A stretch of DNA of 64,000 nucleotides, taken from Solitalea agri (GTDB taxonomy: Bacteria; Bacteroidota; Bacteroidia; Sphingobacteriales; Sphingobacteriaceae). The stretch covers positions 1 through 64,000 of the forward strand of contig NZ_JAMWYS010000053.1 of assembly GCF_023914155.1 (NCBI RefSeq). Direction: 5' to 3'. The position numbers and the translations under genes are program-made. Under the pieces are notes generated by a model that worked only from the letters and a program-made list of their open reading frames with translations, ran no database searches and had not been told where the DNA came from. Of this stretch, positions 9,797-18,688 are shown piece after piece; positions within the stretch are counted from its first letter, which is position 1; the number at the start of each line of letters is the position of its first letter.

Positions 9797-10972
9797 TTAG
9801 CTCAAGTTTTCAATTACGATAGCAGAAGCTCCACCACCGCCATTGCAAATTCCGGCTACACCGATTTTTCCTTTTTGTTGCTTCAACACTGAAAGTAAGG
9901 TGATCACAATTCGTGCTCCCGACATACCAATAGGGTGGCCTAAAGCAACAGCGCCTCCGTTGATATTAACTTTTGCAGGATCGATATTTAGCTCGCGATT
10001 ATTTGCTACTGAAACAACGGCAAAAGCCTCATTGATTTCAAATGCATCAACCGACTTGATATCAATAGTAGCTTTTGAAAGCGCACGAGGGATTGCTTTA
10101 GCAGGAGCAGTGGTAAACCATTCAGGTGCTTGCTGAGCATCTGCAAAAGAAACAATACGGGCAAGTGGTTTAATACCTAATTCTTTGGCTTTATCAGCAC
10201 TCATCAATACAACGGCTGCGGCACCATCATTAATGCTCGATGCATTTGCCGCTGTAACCGTACCGTCTTTTTTGAAAACCGGGCGCAAACCAGGAATCTT
10301 ATCAAATTTAACAGCCTTAGGCTCTTCGTCTTCACTAACTATGGTAACTCCTCCTTTGCCTTCAATTTCAACAGGAACGATTTCGTCTTTAAATAAGCCT
10401 TTTTCCTGCGCGTTTAATGCACGTTTGTACGATTCAATGGCAAAGTTATCCTGGTCTTCACGGGAAATATTGCATTCCGTAGCACATAGTTCAGCAGCGC
10501 TACCCATATGATAATCCTTGTAAACATCCCACAATCCGTCTTTAATCATTGAGTCAATCACCTGCTGATTTCCTAAGCGGTATCCCTGGCGAGCTTTGTC
10601 GAGGTAATAAGGTGCATTGCTCATGCTTTCCATACCGCCGGCTACCATAATATCGTTATCGCCGTTCATGATCGATTGTGCAGCCAGCATAATAGCTTTG
10701 GTACCTGATGCACAAACTTTATTTACACTGGTTGCAGGTAGGTAAGGTAGTCCTGCAAATATGGCGGCCTGTGTAGCTGGCGCTTGTCCCAGGTTAGCCG
10801 AAAGAACATTACCCATAATAACTTCCTGCACTTGTTCAGGCTTAATTCCGGCACGTTCTACTGCTGCTTTAATAGCAATGGCGCCCAGTTTGGTGGCCGA
10901 TAATGATGATAAACTGCCTCCCAGGCTTCCAATAGGAGTACGGGCTACAGAAACTATAACAACTTCTTTCAT
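9797..10972 (-). CDS. Acetyl-CoA C-acetyltransferase (thiolase)
   Basis: The 391-residue length and motifs fit a biosynthetic or degradative thiolase. The acyl-accepting Cys87 lies in SVNKVCASGTK; His346 in GGAVALGHPIG and Cys376 in CNGGGGAS complete the active site. The enzyme condenses two acetyl-CoA to acetoacetyl-CoA or runs in reverse, in the cytoplasm. It stands alone on the minus strand with a strong terminator, so the sequence does not say whether it serves fatty-acid breakdown, branched-chain amino acid breakdown or isoprenoid supply. Confidence 0.92.
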   Translation of the reverse strand: MKEVVIVSVARTPIGSLGGSLSSLSATKLGAIAIKAAVERAGIKPEQVQEVIMGNVLSANLGQAPATQAAIFAGLPYLPATSVNKVCASGTKAIMLAAQSIMNGDNDIMVAGGMESMSNAPYYLDKARQGYRLGNQQVIDSMIKDGLWDVYKDYHMGSAAELCATECNISREDQDNFAIESYKRALNAQEKGLFKDEIVPVEIEGKGGVTIVSEDEEPKAVKFDKIPGLRPVFKKDGTVTAANASSINDGAAAVVLMSADKAKELGIKPLARIVSFADAQQAPEWFTTAPAKAIPRALSKATIDIKSVDAFEINEAFAVVSVANNRELNIDPAKVNINGGAVALGHPIGMSGARIVITLLSVLKQQKGKIGVAGICNGGGGASAIVIENLS

Positions 10973-11062
10973 GCTAATTATAAGGTTATATTGATTGTTA
11001 AGAGCTGCAATTTAGACAAATTTTGTGGATCTAAAATTGCAAATTAAAAGCCTAAAAAAGCC

Positions 11063-11097
11063 TTTTGGACATATATTCGCAATATTGTGTTATTTTG
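11063..11097 (+). promoter_or_regulatory. Possible promoter of the HD phosphohydrolase gene
   Basis: TTTTGG at 11063-11068 and TTATTTTG at 11090-11097 roughly match the Bacteroidota -33/-7 pattern, with one mismatch in the -7 box. Confidence 0.35.
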
Positions 11098-11124
11098 TAC
11101 TAATTTTTATTTATTCATTCACAG

Positions 11125-13236
11125 GTGATCATTAATAGTAAAATACTCCGATTGTTTAGGGTTAAACATGCAGAATTGTACCATATTTTTATGTTGCTTG
11201 TTTGTGTGTTAGTGGTGGTAATTATTCTTCCCAAGGAAAAAAGATTTAAGTACGAATTTGAAAAAGGAAAGGTGTGGATGCACCCTGACCTTATCTCTCC
11301 ATTTAACTATGCGATTGAGAAGTCAACAGTAGAACTGGAAAAAGATAAAAAAGAAGCTACCGAAGCAGTTTTGCCAGTTTATAAATTTGATGATAAAGTA
11401 ACCGCCGTTGAACAAGAGGCTTTTAAAGTTGATTTTGATACGAAGTGGAAGTCGAAGTTTCCTGGAAATACGAATAGGGCAAAAAACTTTAAAGCAGGGA
11501 TTGATCTGATTGACGAGTTTTATAAGCAAGGTATTATTCAGCTTAATAATCACTACCAGAAGAAAAAGAATGCTGATTACTATCTTACTATCGTTCAGAA
11601 TAATGTAGTAATGAGTACCAGTTCATCGGCACTTTACACTGCTTCAAGGGCCCTAGATCAGGCTAAAATTGCCATTCATAAAAACAAGGACCTGGAATTT
11701 TCTTTTTTAATTGATATCATTCAGGACCACCTGCAGCCTAATGTTATTTTTGATGAAAATCTTACTCTTAAGCTGGAGCAAGAAGCCGTTGAGAGCGTTT
11801 CGCTATACAGGGGGATGGTGCAGAAAGGAGAGTTGATTATTGCTCACAGGGATGTAGTTACCGACGATGTTTATAACAAGATTGAATCGCTTCGTAAAGA
11901 ATACGAACAAACAGGTTTGTTTTCAGGAAGCCGTCGAATAGTAGCACTAGGACAGTTAATTGTGGTGAGTATTACCTTGTCGTTGCTGATGGTTTTTTTA
12001 TTCTTGTTTAGAAAAGACCTTTATTACGACTATCGCCAACTTTCGCTTATCCTGGTAATCGTATCAGGAATGCTCATCACCCTGTCGTGGGCCATAAAAG
12101 TTGAGTTGCCAAGCCTATATTATATCCCTTATTGTGTTGTTCCAATTATTATCAGGTTGCTATTTGATGCACGTTTAGCACTTAATATTCATATTCTGGT
12201 TGTTATGATTGCAGGCTTTTTTGTACCTAACGGGTTTGAGTTCGCCTTCTATCAAATCACTGCAGGAATGACCGCCATTTATAGTATTCAGAATCTGTTG
12301 AGACGATCACAGTACCTGGTTTCGGCATTTTTAATATTGTTGACTTATTTAGTTTGCTTTGCCGGTATATCTTTTATTCATGAAGGCAGTTTTTCTAAAA
12401 TTGATTTCATGGATTTTGCTCCATTTGTGCTAAGCGTATTGCTGTCTTTATTGGCCTATCCGATGATCTATGTATTTGAGAAACTGTTTGGAGTTACTTC
12501 GGATATTACTTTAATGGAGCTTTCTAATACCAATAATCCTTTGCTGCGTGAGTTGGCCTTTAAAGCTCCCGGAACATTTCAACATTCTATGCAGGTGGCT
12601 AATTTAGCCGAAGCAGCTATTTATAAAATTGGTGGGAATGCACTACTGGTGCGTACAGGTGCCTTGTATCATGATATTGGAAAGATGCGGGCACCAAACT
12701 ATTTCGTCGAAAATCAGAAGAAAACAGGTAATCCGCATGATGAGTTAACGTACGAAGAAAGTGCTCAAATCATCATTAGGCATGTTACTGATGGAGTGGA
12801 GATTGCGCAAAAGAATAATATTCCGGAGCCGATAATTGATTTTATCAGAACGCACCATGGAAATACCCGTGTCGATTATTTTTATCAGTCGTTTCTTAAA
12901 AACTTCCCTGATAGGATTTTTGATGAGCAGATCTTTCGTTATCCGGGACCTATTCCGTTTTCAAAGGAAACAGGTGTTTTAATGTTGGCAGATTCGGTAG
13001 AAGCAGCCTCACGAGCGCTGAAAGATCCTGACGCCCGGAGTATAGATAACCTGGTGGATAAAATAGTGAATTATAAACTCGACCAGCAACAATTGGTGAA
13101 TACCGATATCACCTTAAAAGATATCGAAACCATTAAGCAAATGTTTAAGCAAATGCTGATGGGTATCTATCATGTAAGGGTAGAATATCAAAGTGTAGGG
13201 GTTAAAATACCCGAAAAACCCTTTGTAGAGTCATAA
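11125..13236 (+). CDS. pgpH: PgpH-type 7TM-HD phosphodiesterase (probable c-di-AMP hydrolase)
   Basis: This 703-residue protein begins at a GTG codon. Residues 1-20 are cytoplasmic, a first membrane segment spans about 22-36, a large outside domain (7TMR-HDED type) runs to about 270, seven membrane segments follow to about 450, and an HD phosphohydrolase closes the protein. The HD metal ligands are visible: H487 in FQHSMQVA, HD near 515 in LYHDIGK, H in RHVTDG and HH in RTHHGN. Known PgpH proteins cut cyclic di-AMP. The gene is monocistronic and reads towards the tRNA cluster. The substrate is inferred from the family. Confidence 0.85.
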   Translation: MIINSKILRLFRVKHAELYHIFMLLVCVLVVVIILPKEKRFKYEFEKGKVWMHPDLISPFNYAIEKSTVELEKDKKEATEAVLPVYKFDDKVTAVEQEAFKVDFDTKWKSKFPGNTNRAKNFKAGIDLIDEFYKQGIIQLNNHYQKKKNADYYLTIVQNNVVMSTSSSALYTASRALDQAKIAIHKNKDLEFSFLIDIIQDHLQPNVIFDENLTLKLEQEAVESVSLYRGMVQKGELIIAHRDVVTDDVYNKIESLRKEYEQTGLFSGSRRIVALGQLIVVSITLSLLMVFLFLFRKDLYYDYRQLSLILVIVSGMLITLSWAIKVELPSLYYIPYCVVPIIIRLLFDARLALNIHILVVMIAGFFVPNGFEFAFYQITAGMTAIYSIQNLLRRSQYLVSAFLILLTYLVCFAGISFIHEGSFSKIDFMDFAPFVLSVLLSLLAYPMIYVFEKLFGVTSDITLMELSNTNNPLLRELAFKAPGTFQHSMQVANLAEAAIYKIGGNALLVRTGALYHDIGKMRAPNYFVENQKKTGNPHDELTYEESAQIIIRHVTDGVEIAQKNNIPEPIIDFIRTHHGNTRVDYFYQSFLKNFPDRIFDEQIFRYPGPIPFSKETGVLMLADSVEAASRALKDPDARSIDNLVDKIVNYKLDQQQLVNTDITLKDIETIKQMFKQMLMGIYHVRVEYQSVGVKIPEKPFVES

Positions 13237-13312
13237 TTGAAAGGATTTTGAAAAAAATAATTGGCTGAAAGTGAGCTAGTGAGCTCAAATGGCCGAAAAT
13301 TATTTGAAAAAG

Positions 13313-13345
13313 TTTTTGGTGGGAATATCTTATTTCTATATTTGC
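13313..13345 (+). promoter_or_regulatory. Promoter of the tRNA cluster
   Basis: The -33 element TTTTTGG at 13313-13319 and the -7 box TATATTTGC at 13337-13345 match the Bacteroidota pattern. The start point would fall about 40 bases before the tRNA-Ser gene. Confidence 0.7.
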
Positions 13346-13389
13346 AGTCCCGTTACGAAACGGAGTTCTTAAATAAGTTTTCGAAAGCA

Positions 13390-13477
13390 GGTGAGGTGCC
13401 TGAGAGGCCGAAAGGAACGGTTTGCTAAACCGTCGTACGCCAAAAGTGTACCGAGGGTTCGAATCCCTCCCTCACCG
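13390..13477 (+). tRNA. tRNA-Ser (GCU)
   Basis: GGTGAGG pairs with CCTCACC to form the acceptor stem, the anticodon loop TTGCTAA carries GCT, a long variable arm is present, and the GGTTCGAATCC T-arm is intact. The discriminator base is G. CCA is not encoded. Confidence 0.95.
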
Positions 13478-13488
13478 CTTAATGTTTT

Positions 13489-13562
13489 CGGGGTGTAGCG
13501 TAGCCCGGTATCGCGCCACATTTGGGATGTGGAGGTCGTAGGTTCGAATCCTGCCACCCCGA
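13489..13562 (+). tRNA. tRNA-Pro (UGG), copy 1
   Basis: The acceptor stem is CGGGGTG/CACCCCG and the anticodon loop is TTTGGGA with TGG. The three bases after the discriminator A happen to read CCA (13563-13565), unlike in copy 2. Confidence 0.95.
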
Positions 13563-13595
13563 CCAGAAAACTTTAAGACAACGTTAGTAACGCCT

Positions 13596-13669
13596 CGGGG
13601 TGTAGCGTAGCCCGGTATCGCGCCACATTTGGGATGTGGAGGTCGTAGGTTCGAATCCTGCCACCCCGA
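13596..13669 (+). tRNA. tRNA-Pro (UGG), copy 2
   Basis: All 74 bases match copy 1. After the discriminator the sequence reads CGG, so CCA is not encoded here. Confidence 0.95.
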
Positions 13670-13677
13670 CGGAAAAG

Positions 13678-13709
13678 AAAAGCTCAATCATGCAAATGAT
13701 TGAGCTTTT
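13678..13709 (+). terminator. Terminator of the tRNA cluster
   Basis: A 14-pair stem (AAAAGCTCAATCAT with a GCAA loop) is followed by a T-rich tract, directly after the second tRNA-Pro. Confidence 0.9.
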
Positions 13710-13847
13710 TTGTTTTTTATGATTTTTGAACAATATCGCAGTCCTTTTATCCGGGGACACAGATCCTCGTAATTATTTACGGTTTGACGAGACGACGAGC
13801 TTAACTCTTTGGACAATAAATGGATGTTTTTGAGTCATAAACTCAAA

Positions 13848-13887
13848 GCAGTATTTCGCACGCGTTGCAAACGCGCGTAGGGGAAGG
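13848..13887 (+). repeat. REP-like palindromic repeat, copy A
   Basis: The core TTCGCACGCGTTGCAAACGC contains the inverted repeat CGCGTT-gca-AACGCG. Three related copies lie at 15205, 20805 and 21022. Confidence 0.55.
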
Positions 13888-13889
13888 CA

Positions 13890-14285
13890 TCATTTTATAC
13901 ACTTAGTCAGTCCATCTTTCCAAGCATAATAACAGCTTTGACTAAAAAGAGCTTCTAAATTCGATGTATTGATCCATGGATATTGGTCCAAAAGTGTTTT
14001 TTTTAACTTTTCTTTTAACTCGTTATTAGAAATTGTTTGGTTGACGTCATACAATTCAGTTAAAGTGTTATAAACAAAGTCGTGTCCTTTGTGCATGGCT
14101 TGTCTGCATATCGTGTCGTAATCGTTAAGTTCTTGTAATGTCAAGAATCGGTATTTCTTTTTTAATCTGTCTTGTATTGGTTGAAGCCAATTCTTACCAA
14201 ATTCCATGGCTAACTTCAAGCCGTCATTTAAAATAACAGATTCTGAAGTATCTGAATTATTGAAGAGTTTGGAGAACAAATTCAT
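13890..14285 (-). CDS. Hypothetical protein
   Basis: This 131-residue soluble, mainly helical protein has no signal peptide, no membrane segment and no motif that I recognise. A basic patch (DRLKKKYRF, residues about 39-47) and a Trp/Tyr-containing C terminus (CYYAWKDGLTKCIK) are the only marks. The gene stands alone, with a REP-like repeat directly past its stop codon and a 150-base gap upstream. It belongs to the accessory stretch after the tRNA cluster. Function unknown. Confidence 0.6.
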   Translation of the reverse strand: MNLFSKLFNNSDTSESVILNDGLKLAMEFGKNWLQPIQDRLKKKYRFLTLQELNDYDTICRQAMHKGHDFVYNTLTELYDVNQTISNNELKEKLKKTLLDQYPWINTSNLEALFSQSCYYAWKDGLTKCIK

Positions 14286-14435
14286 CGAATTAGATTTGAA
14301 TGATTCTGACTAATGTTTTTCATTTAAAGGCAATGTAATAATAAACCGATTTCTTATCTCAGAGCTTCAGTTTTTGATTTGAGGCTAAACGTTTTTCGCC
14401 TTTATCCATCAAGTTGGGTGACTTATTGTTTTAAT

Positions 14436-14987
14436 TTAATCAAGATATTCTTTGTATGTCGGCTTATAGCCTAGCAAATAAGCAAATGGAGTGAGCAGGA
14501 TAAATGCTATTTTCTGAACTACAAATGGAGGTTTTGAAAGTCGGAAAACATCTGAGTATTTATTTGCCATTAAAGCCACTTGCAAAATATTCGGCATTCC
14601 GTTTTCGTTTGTCTTCCCATTGTTCGCAAGTCCGACTCCCGTTTCAAGCAAATTGTCGGTATTCATTGCAGGCTGAACTTTCCAATTCACTATCGTTTTG
14701 TTATTGGAGTTATTCCACATCGAATGAACCTTGTTTGCAGGGATATGAAGCGAGTTACCTTCTTTCAAAACTAGTAGTTGACCATCAATGCGCACGGTTA
14801 ATTCGCCTGAAAGAACAGTAAAGTCCTCAACTTGATAAGGATGATAGTGAGCAGGTGGTTCTTTGGATCGTTCATTATAGGTTGTTTCCATCTCCAAAAG
14901 TTCTCCATTGGTATCATTGCCTGATTGCAAAAATTTAATGTCTTGCCCTGTTTTTGGATTGCGAATTATTTTATCCTTAAAAGCCAT
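14436..14987 (-). CDS. Cupin domain protein
   Basis: The 183-residue protein has a cupin barrel at about residues 25-105: H42 and H44 in PAHYHPYQVEDF with the following Glu, then G-E-L-T and a second histidine in IPANKVHSMWN, in the usual cupin motif 1 and motif 2 order. Metal binding is therefore likely. A hydrophobic C-terminal stretch (KIAFILLTPFAYLLG, about 160-174) may hold it at the membrane. The substrate is unknown. It is a single gene with loose neighbours. Confidence 0.75.
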   Translation of the reverse strand: MAFKDKIIRNPKTGQDIKFLQSGNDTNGELLEMETTYNERSKEPPAHYHPYQVEDFTVLSGELTVRIDGQLLVLKEGNSLHIPANKVHSMWNNSNNKTIVNWKVQPAMNTDNLLETGVGLANNGKTNENGMPNILQVALMANKYSDVFRLSKPPFVVQKIAFILLTPFAYLLGYKPTYKEYLD

Positions 14988-15374
14988 GTTAAAATTGATA
15001 GATTGAGTTTGCCTAATTTAAAAAGATATCAATTGTTTTCAATAGGGGTTCTTAATTGACAAATGGATGCCAATAATAATTTTGGGTTTTGAGTTCGGGT
15101 GGGTTTCTGAGTATCCCCGTCTGAAGACCTCTGTATTATTTGCAGTCTTTTGTCTCGCTTCGCTAAGACTTGCGACAACTAAGGAGTCTCAGACTCTAAA
15201 CGGAACTTCGCACGTGTTGCAAACGCGCACGAGCGGGGGGGAGTTACCCGAAGGCGGCGGTTTTGAGCCACTACACTGTCTTGTACAAAAGTTTACGGGG
15301 TATATAAATGTTTCTATTCGGACTGTTTTACGACTGCTAGCGGTAGGCATACTTTTCGTCCTGGGTTGGGTCGT
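14988..15374. other. Intergenic region with repeat remnants
   Basis: No gene is supported. The region has a GC-shifted patch at about 15100-15260 that contains REP-like copy B, and an imperfect inverted match at 15332-15350 to sequence on the other side of the next GNAT gene. A 103-codon plus-strand frame here looks like chance coding through the repeats. Confidence 0.4.
15205..15240 (+). repeat. REP-like palindromic repeat, copy B
   Basis: The core TTCGCACGTGTTGCAAACGC matches copy A except for one base. The stem CGTGTT/AACGCG holds with one G-T wobble. A G-rich run follows. Confidence 0.55.
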
Positions 15375-15842
15375 TTAAAGCTCTTTTTTCATCACTACGA
15401 TGTCCTTGCCGCCCAAAGCAATTCTTTCCATTGGATTCCAAGCAAGTCGCTTGTAGAGGTTCTCTGCTGTATGCGTAAATAAGTAAATGTTTTCAAGTCC
15501 AAGGTCTTTTGCCTGGTCTTGAATGTGCTTACAAATTAATGCTCCTAATCCTTTTCCTCTGACGTCTGGCTTTGTGTAAACTAATGCTAACCAATTTTTG
15601 TAAATTTTAAATCGTGGTTCTCTTTCTAGCAGTCCAACGTGGTTGTATAGTCCGCCTGTTGCAATTGGTTTGTTGTCAAGTGTCATTAAAACTTGAAACT
15701 CGTAATTGTCTGCCGAAAGTTTTTTAATTCTTTCAATTGTCGTCTGAACAGGGATGTTCCACTCATTAAAATACCAGTCTGCAATAAATTGGATGTTTTC
15801 ATTATCCTCAGGTGTAATTAGTTGATATTTTATGTCATTCAT
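15375..15842 (-). CDS. GNAT family N-acetyltransferase
   Basis: The 155-residue protein shows the GNAT core: LVYTKPDVRGKGLGALI (about residues 91-107) with the acetyl-CoA pyrophosphate loop R-G-K-G-L-G, followed by the helix and by LYLFTHTAENLYKRLAW, the usual strand and Tyr/Lys turn. It should move an acetyl group from acetyl-CoA to an amine; the acceptor is unknown. It is a lone minus-strand gene flanked by imperfect inverted sequences (15332-15350 and 15873-15891), which gives it a cassette-like look. Confidence 0.85.
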   Translation of the reverse strand: MNDIKYQLITPEDNENIQFIADWYFNEWNIPVQTTIERIKKLSADNYEFQVLMTLDNKPIATGGLYNHVGLLEREPRFKIYKNWLALVYTKPDVRGKGLGALICKHIQDQAKDLGLENIYLFTHTAENLYKRLAWNPMERIALGGKDIVVMKKEL

Positions 15843-15957
15843 AATTCAAGTGTCTGTTGAAGTTTGGTCGTTTATGTTTGCCACTAGCAGTTCGGGCTTT
15901 TGTGCTTAATATGTCATGTTTTCTTGTTGTCAATTTAATGTGTCAAAGTGAAAATAC

Positions 15958-16428
15958 TTAAATCGGGGTTTTCTTTGTCAGAAGCTTGATTGAATGGTGA
16001 TTGTCCTTGTGAGTAGAAGCAACTATTTTTGTAAACTTCAAAGTCTGAAAAACATAGTTAATGACTGTTCTTGCGGCCTCTTTCATTATTCCTTGTCTTT
16101 GAAATTTTGTCAAAAGCTCATATCCAATTTCACAGCTGGCTTTATTGTTTGAAAAGTTAAATAGACAAATTGTTCCCACAAACGTTTTAGTGTTTGTCAA
16201 GGTAATTGCCCAATAAACAGAGTTGTTCTTTTGAATATTCTCATTAACCGTTTGGATAAAATTTTTTGCGTCTTCAGTAGTTTTACTGGGTTGCCTGTTT
16301 AAATACTTATTTATTTCTGGGTCTGAACGCAAAGAAAGGATATCCTTATGATCATCAGTTGTCAACTGTCTAAGCGTTAGCCTTTCGGTTGTCAAAATTG
16401 GAAATGAAGCAAAGTCAATCATCGTCAT
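15958..16428 (-). pseudogene. RimJ/RimL-type acetyltransferase, frameshifted at the C terminus
   Basis: The open frame gives 156 residues starting FPILTTERLTLRQLTTDD, the standard RimJ/RimL opening, with VGTICLF and ELLTKFQRQGIMKEA (acetyl-CoA loop, with Q-R-Q-G in place of R-G-x-G). It ends early at LLTKKTPI, where family members normally read L-G-F or N-G-F and continue. In the next frame the sequence after the GGGGTTTT run at 15965-15972 reads FKYFHFDTLN and stops at 15930, a plausible native end. So a one-base indel, or a sequencing error, probably cut the last residues. It may still be active. Confidence 0.6.
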
Positions 16429-16733
16429 TCTGCCGTATCTTTTTATGTTGTGAGTATCGTCGTCTTACGGCTAACGTTCCTGCTACAGGCAGAGCCGGAT
16501 TGATAAGAAATGTCCGAGTCTTACAGAGTAGTTGAAACTTTGTTTCGTTAAATTAGTTAGTTCTTGTGATAAGCCAAAACAAAGTTTTGGCAGGGTAATT
16601 TATTATACTGCACCCTCTATTCAACGCACCCGGCTTTGCATGGAGTTTTGTCTGTTTATCCCAATCTTCAAAAGCTTATTAACTATTTAATGAGTTGTTG
16701 TTCCGGTTGTAACAGCTAGCTGTCGCTTTTCTT
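16429..16733. other. Intergenic region in the accessory stretch
   Basis: No gene seen. It contains a GC-richer patch (about 16465-16500, CGGCTAACGTTCCTGC onward) of the sort found between mobile cassette-like genes, and a small hairpin CCAAAAC/GTTTTGG near 16574-16590. Confidence 0.35.
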
Positions 16734-17507
16734 TCACCATTCCTTTCCCTCAATGAGCCCATCATTGTCCCAATCCCAATCCACAAAAAAGCCTGCAGTA
16801 AGTTTAGGATGTTCATTTATTTTTTCTCTGATTAACACAGGAATTTTAGTAGTGGTGTCAAAACGTTCTAAGTTTACCAATTCCAGCAGAATGTCATAAG
16901 AATTATCTGATACGGTGGTGTTCGTAAGGTCTAGGTGTTTTAGCTTTTTTAGGTTTATAAATGGTCTTAGTGAGTTTAATCGTAGTTTTTTAGGCGAAAA
17001 TTGATTGCCATTTAAAGCAAGTCCAATTAGGTTAACGCATTGTCCTATACTTTCGTAATTACTTACTTTAAAACTATTTGAAATACTTAACAGCTCTAAG
17101 TTTTCCAAATATTGAACTGGACTGATATCTATTAATTTATTACAAGAATCCAAGTGGAGAAAGTCTAACCTTGCTAAATTTTTTAATGGAGAAATATCCG
17201 TAACTGAAGATGACCAGAGATTGAGTCTTTTCAAATTTTTCATTTCACATATTGCCTCTAAAAAATCTTGGTCAACATGGTGTCGTATTGAAATTGCTTG
17301 AACTGTATCCAACTTGGGCAAAACTTCAATCCATCTCTTTGTTAGTTCTTTTCGATAGTTAAGCTTTACTTCTTTTGAGAAGTCGACAGGAAACAGTGAT
17401 ATCGTTAAATTTTCGGCTAAGTATACATTTTCCGTTATTTCTTGAGCAGAAATGTATTCTGGACTTTCCTTTTTGTTGAACAAATTTAATTTGAATCGAT
17501 CTTCCAT
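16734..17507 (-). CDS. Leucine-rich repeat protein with terminal EF-hand loop
   Basis: This 257-residue protein has no signal peptide. Residues about 75-220 hold leucine-rich repeats of the internalin-like type (MKNLKRLNLWSS, LKNLARLDFLHLDSC, LENLELLSISNS, LKKLKHLDLTNT). The last residues form a textbook EF-hand loop, D245-x-D247-x-D249-G250-x-I252-x-x-x-E256, one residue before the stop, suggesting calcium binding. The partner is unknown. It stands alone in the accessory stretch. Confidence 0.75.
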   Translation of the reverse strand: MEDRFKLNLFNKKESPEYISAQEITENVYLAENLTISLFPVDFSKEVKLNYRKELTKRWIEVLPKLDTVQAISIRHHVDQDFLEAICEMKNLKRLNLWSSSVTDISPLKNLARLDFLHLDSCNKLIDISPVQYLENLELLSISNSFKVSNYESIGQCVNLIGLALNGNQFSPKKLRLNSLRPFINLKKLKHLDLTNTTVSDNSYDILLELVNLERFDTTTKIPVLIREKINEHPKLTAGFFVDWDWDNDGLIEGKEW

Positions 17508-17716
17508 AAAGTGTCAGCTAACTAGTTGATACATGCATTCCAGGTGCATGTAAATTCTGTTTGCGGAATGTTTTTTAGTTTGATAGCAATAAATTTAGGA
17601 TCTCAGTCCTCCAAAATAATGGTTTTGTCCGGCTATTCAAATCTCTATGCTTATACGATTTTTTATGCGTTATTCTTTTTTAGGGAGTTTCGGGCTAAAT
17701 CTAATTCATCCTAAAA

Positions 17717-18688
17717 TCACTTTTTATATTTATCCCGGTACTCTAAAGGTGTTAGTCCGTTGATTTTTTTGAACAATTCCCTAAAGGTTTGACTGTCAAA
17801 ATAGCCCACATCCAGCATAATTTCATCCACTGATTTTCGGCCTATTTCCAACGCTTTTTTACTTGCTTCAATGCGCACTTTTTGCAAGTACTCTAAAATC
17901 GAACAATGGGTGGCTTTTTTAAACCTTCTTTCGAATGTTCGCCTTGTTAAAAAGAACTTTTCCGACAAGTCATCAACCGTAATCTTTTCAGCATAGTTAT
18001 TTTCAATAAATTCCTGTGCTTTTAAAACTTCCTGATCACTATGCTCCTTTAAACCATTAAACACTATAAATGGTGTTTGAACCATTTTATCGAGGTTTAC
18101 CACAAAGTATTTGGCAATTAAAATGGCATATTCACGGCTAACATATTTTTCGACCAAAAAAAGCAGCAGATTCCAATAGGCATTGCTGCCACCGCTTGAA
18201 TATAAACCGTTTTGCTCAACAATGATCTTCTCGTCAATAAGCGTAACATTGGGATAGTAAAACCTGAATTCGTTGGCATATTGCCAGTGTGTTGTACATT
18301 TTTTGTCCTTCAACAGCCCGGTAAAGGCCAACATAAAAGCACCCGTGCAAAGCGATGCTACTTCTGCATTCTGTTTGTATTGCTTTATGATCCAATCAAC
18401 AAAAAAACGGTTGTAGTGGCTACTACTCAACATATCGCCCTTTATTGCCGGAATGATGATTAAATCTGTTTTAGTGATTTCATTGGTAGTTGCATCATTC
18501 TTAATGGTCAGTAAACCGTCTTCAAGAGTCATTTCACTTGTTTCGCCAATAATCTGTATTTCAAAAAGTTCTTTCTTATTCTCTGCCTTATACAACTCGT
18601 TTACTTTTCTAAAAACAGCCCTTGCATCCACAATAGAAGCATAATTGGCGTTCTTCAGCGATAAAATGGAAATGTGTTTTTTCTGCAT
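17717..18688 (-). CDS. GlxA-type AraC family regulator
   Basis: The 323-residue protein joins an N-terminal DJ-1/PfpI-like domain (about residues 5-185, nucleophile-elbow sequence SLCTGAFMLA with Cys) to a C-terminal AraC double helix-turn-helix (about 225-320, ending RELFKKINGLTPLEYRDKY). Such regulators sense small molecules or act on amide-type ligands; the ligand here is unknown. It lies back to back with the VOC/DoxX/SRPBCC/DUF4287 operon across a 126-base gap, so it most likely controls that operon and perhaps itself. Confidence 0.88.
   Translation of the reverse strand: MQKKHISILSLKNANYASIVDARAVFRKVNELYKAENKKELFEIQIIGETSEMTLEDGLLTIKNDATTNEITKTDLIIIPAIKGDMLSSSHYNRFFVDWIIKQYKQNAEVASLCTGAFMLAFTGLLKDKKCTTHWQYANEFRFYYPNVTLIDEKIIVEQNGLYSSGGSNAYWNLLLFLVEKYVSREYAILIAKYFVVNLDKMVQTPFIVFNGLKEHSDQEVLKAQEFIENNYAEKITVDDLSEKFFLTRRTFERRFKKATHCSILEYLQKVRIEASKKALEIGRKSVDEIMLDVGYFDSQTFRELFKKINGLTPLEYRDKYKK

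Noticed and set aside
13369-13687. Two minus-strand frames over the tRNA cluster with a sequence like GGRIRTYDLHIPN or AGFEPTTSTS
   Set aside because: They are antisense readings of the tRNA-Ser and tRNA-Pro genes, a well-known source of false proteins.
15067-15378. Plus-strand frame of 103 codons
   Set aside because: It runs through the REP-like copy B and GC-shifted repeats; no family is seen and it overlaps the GNAT gene end.
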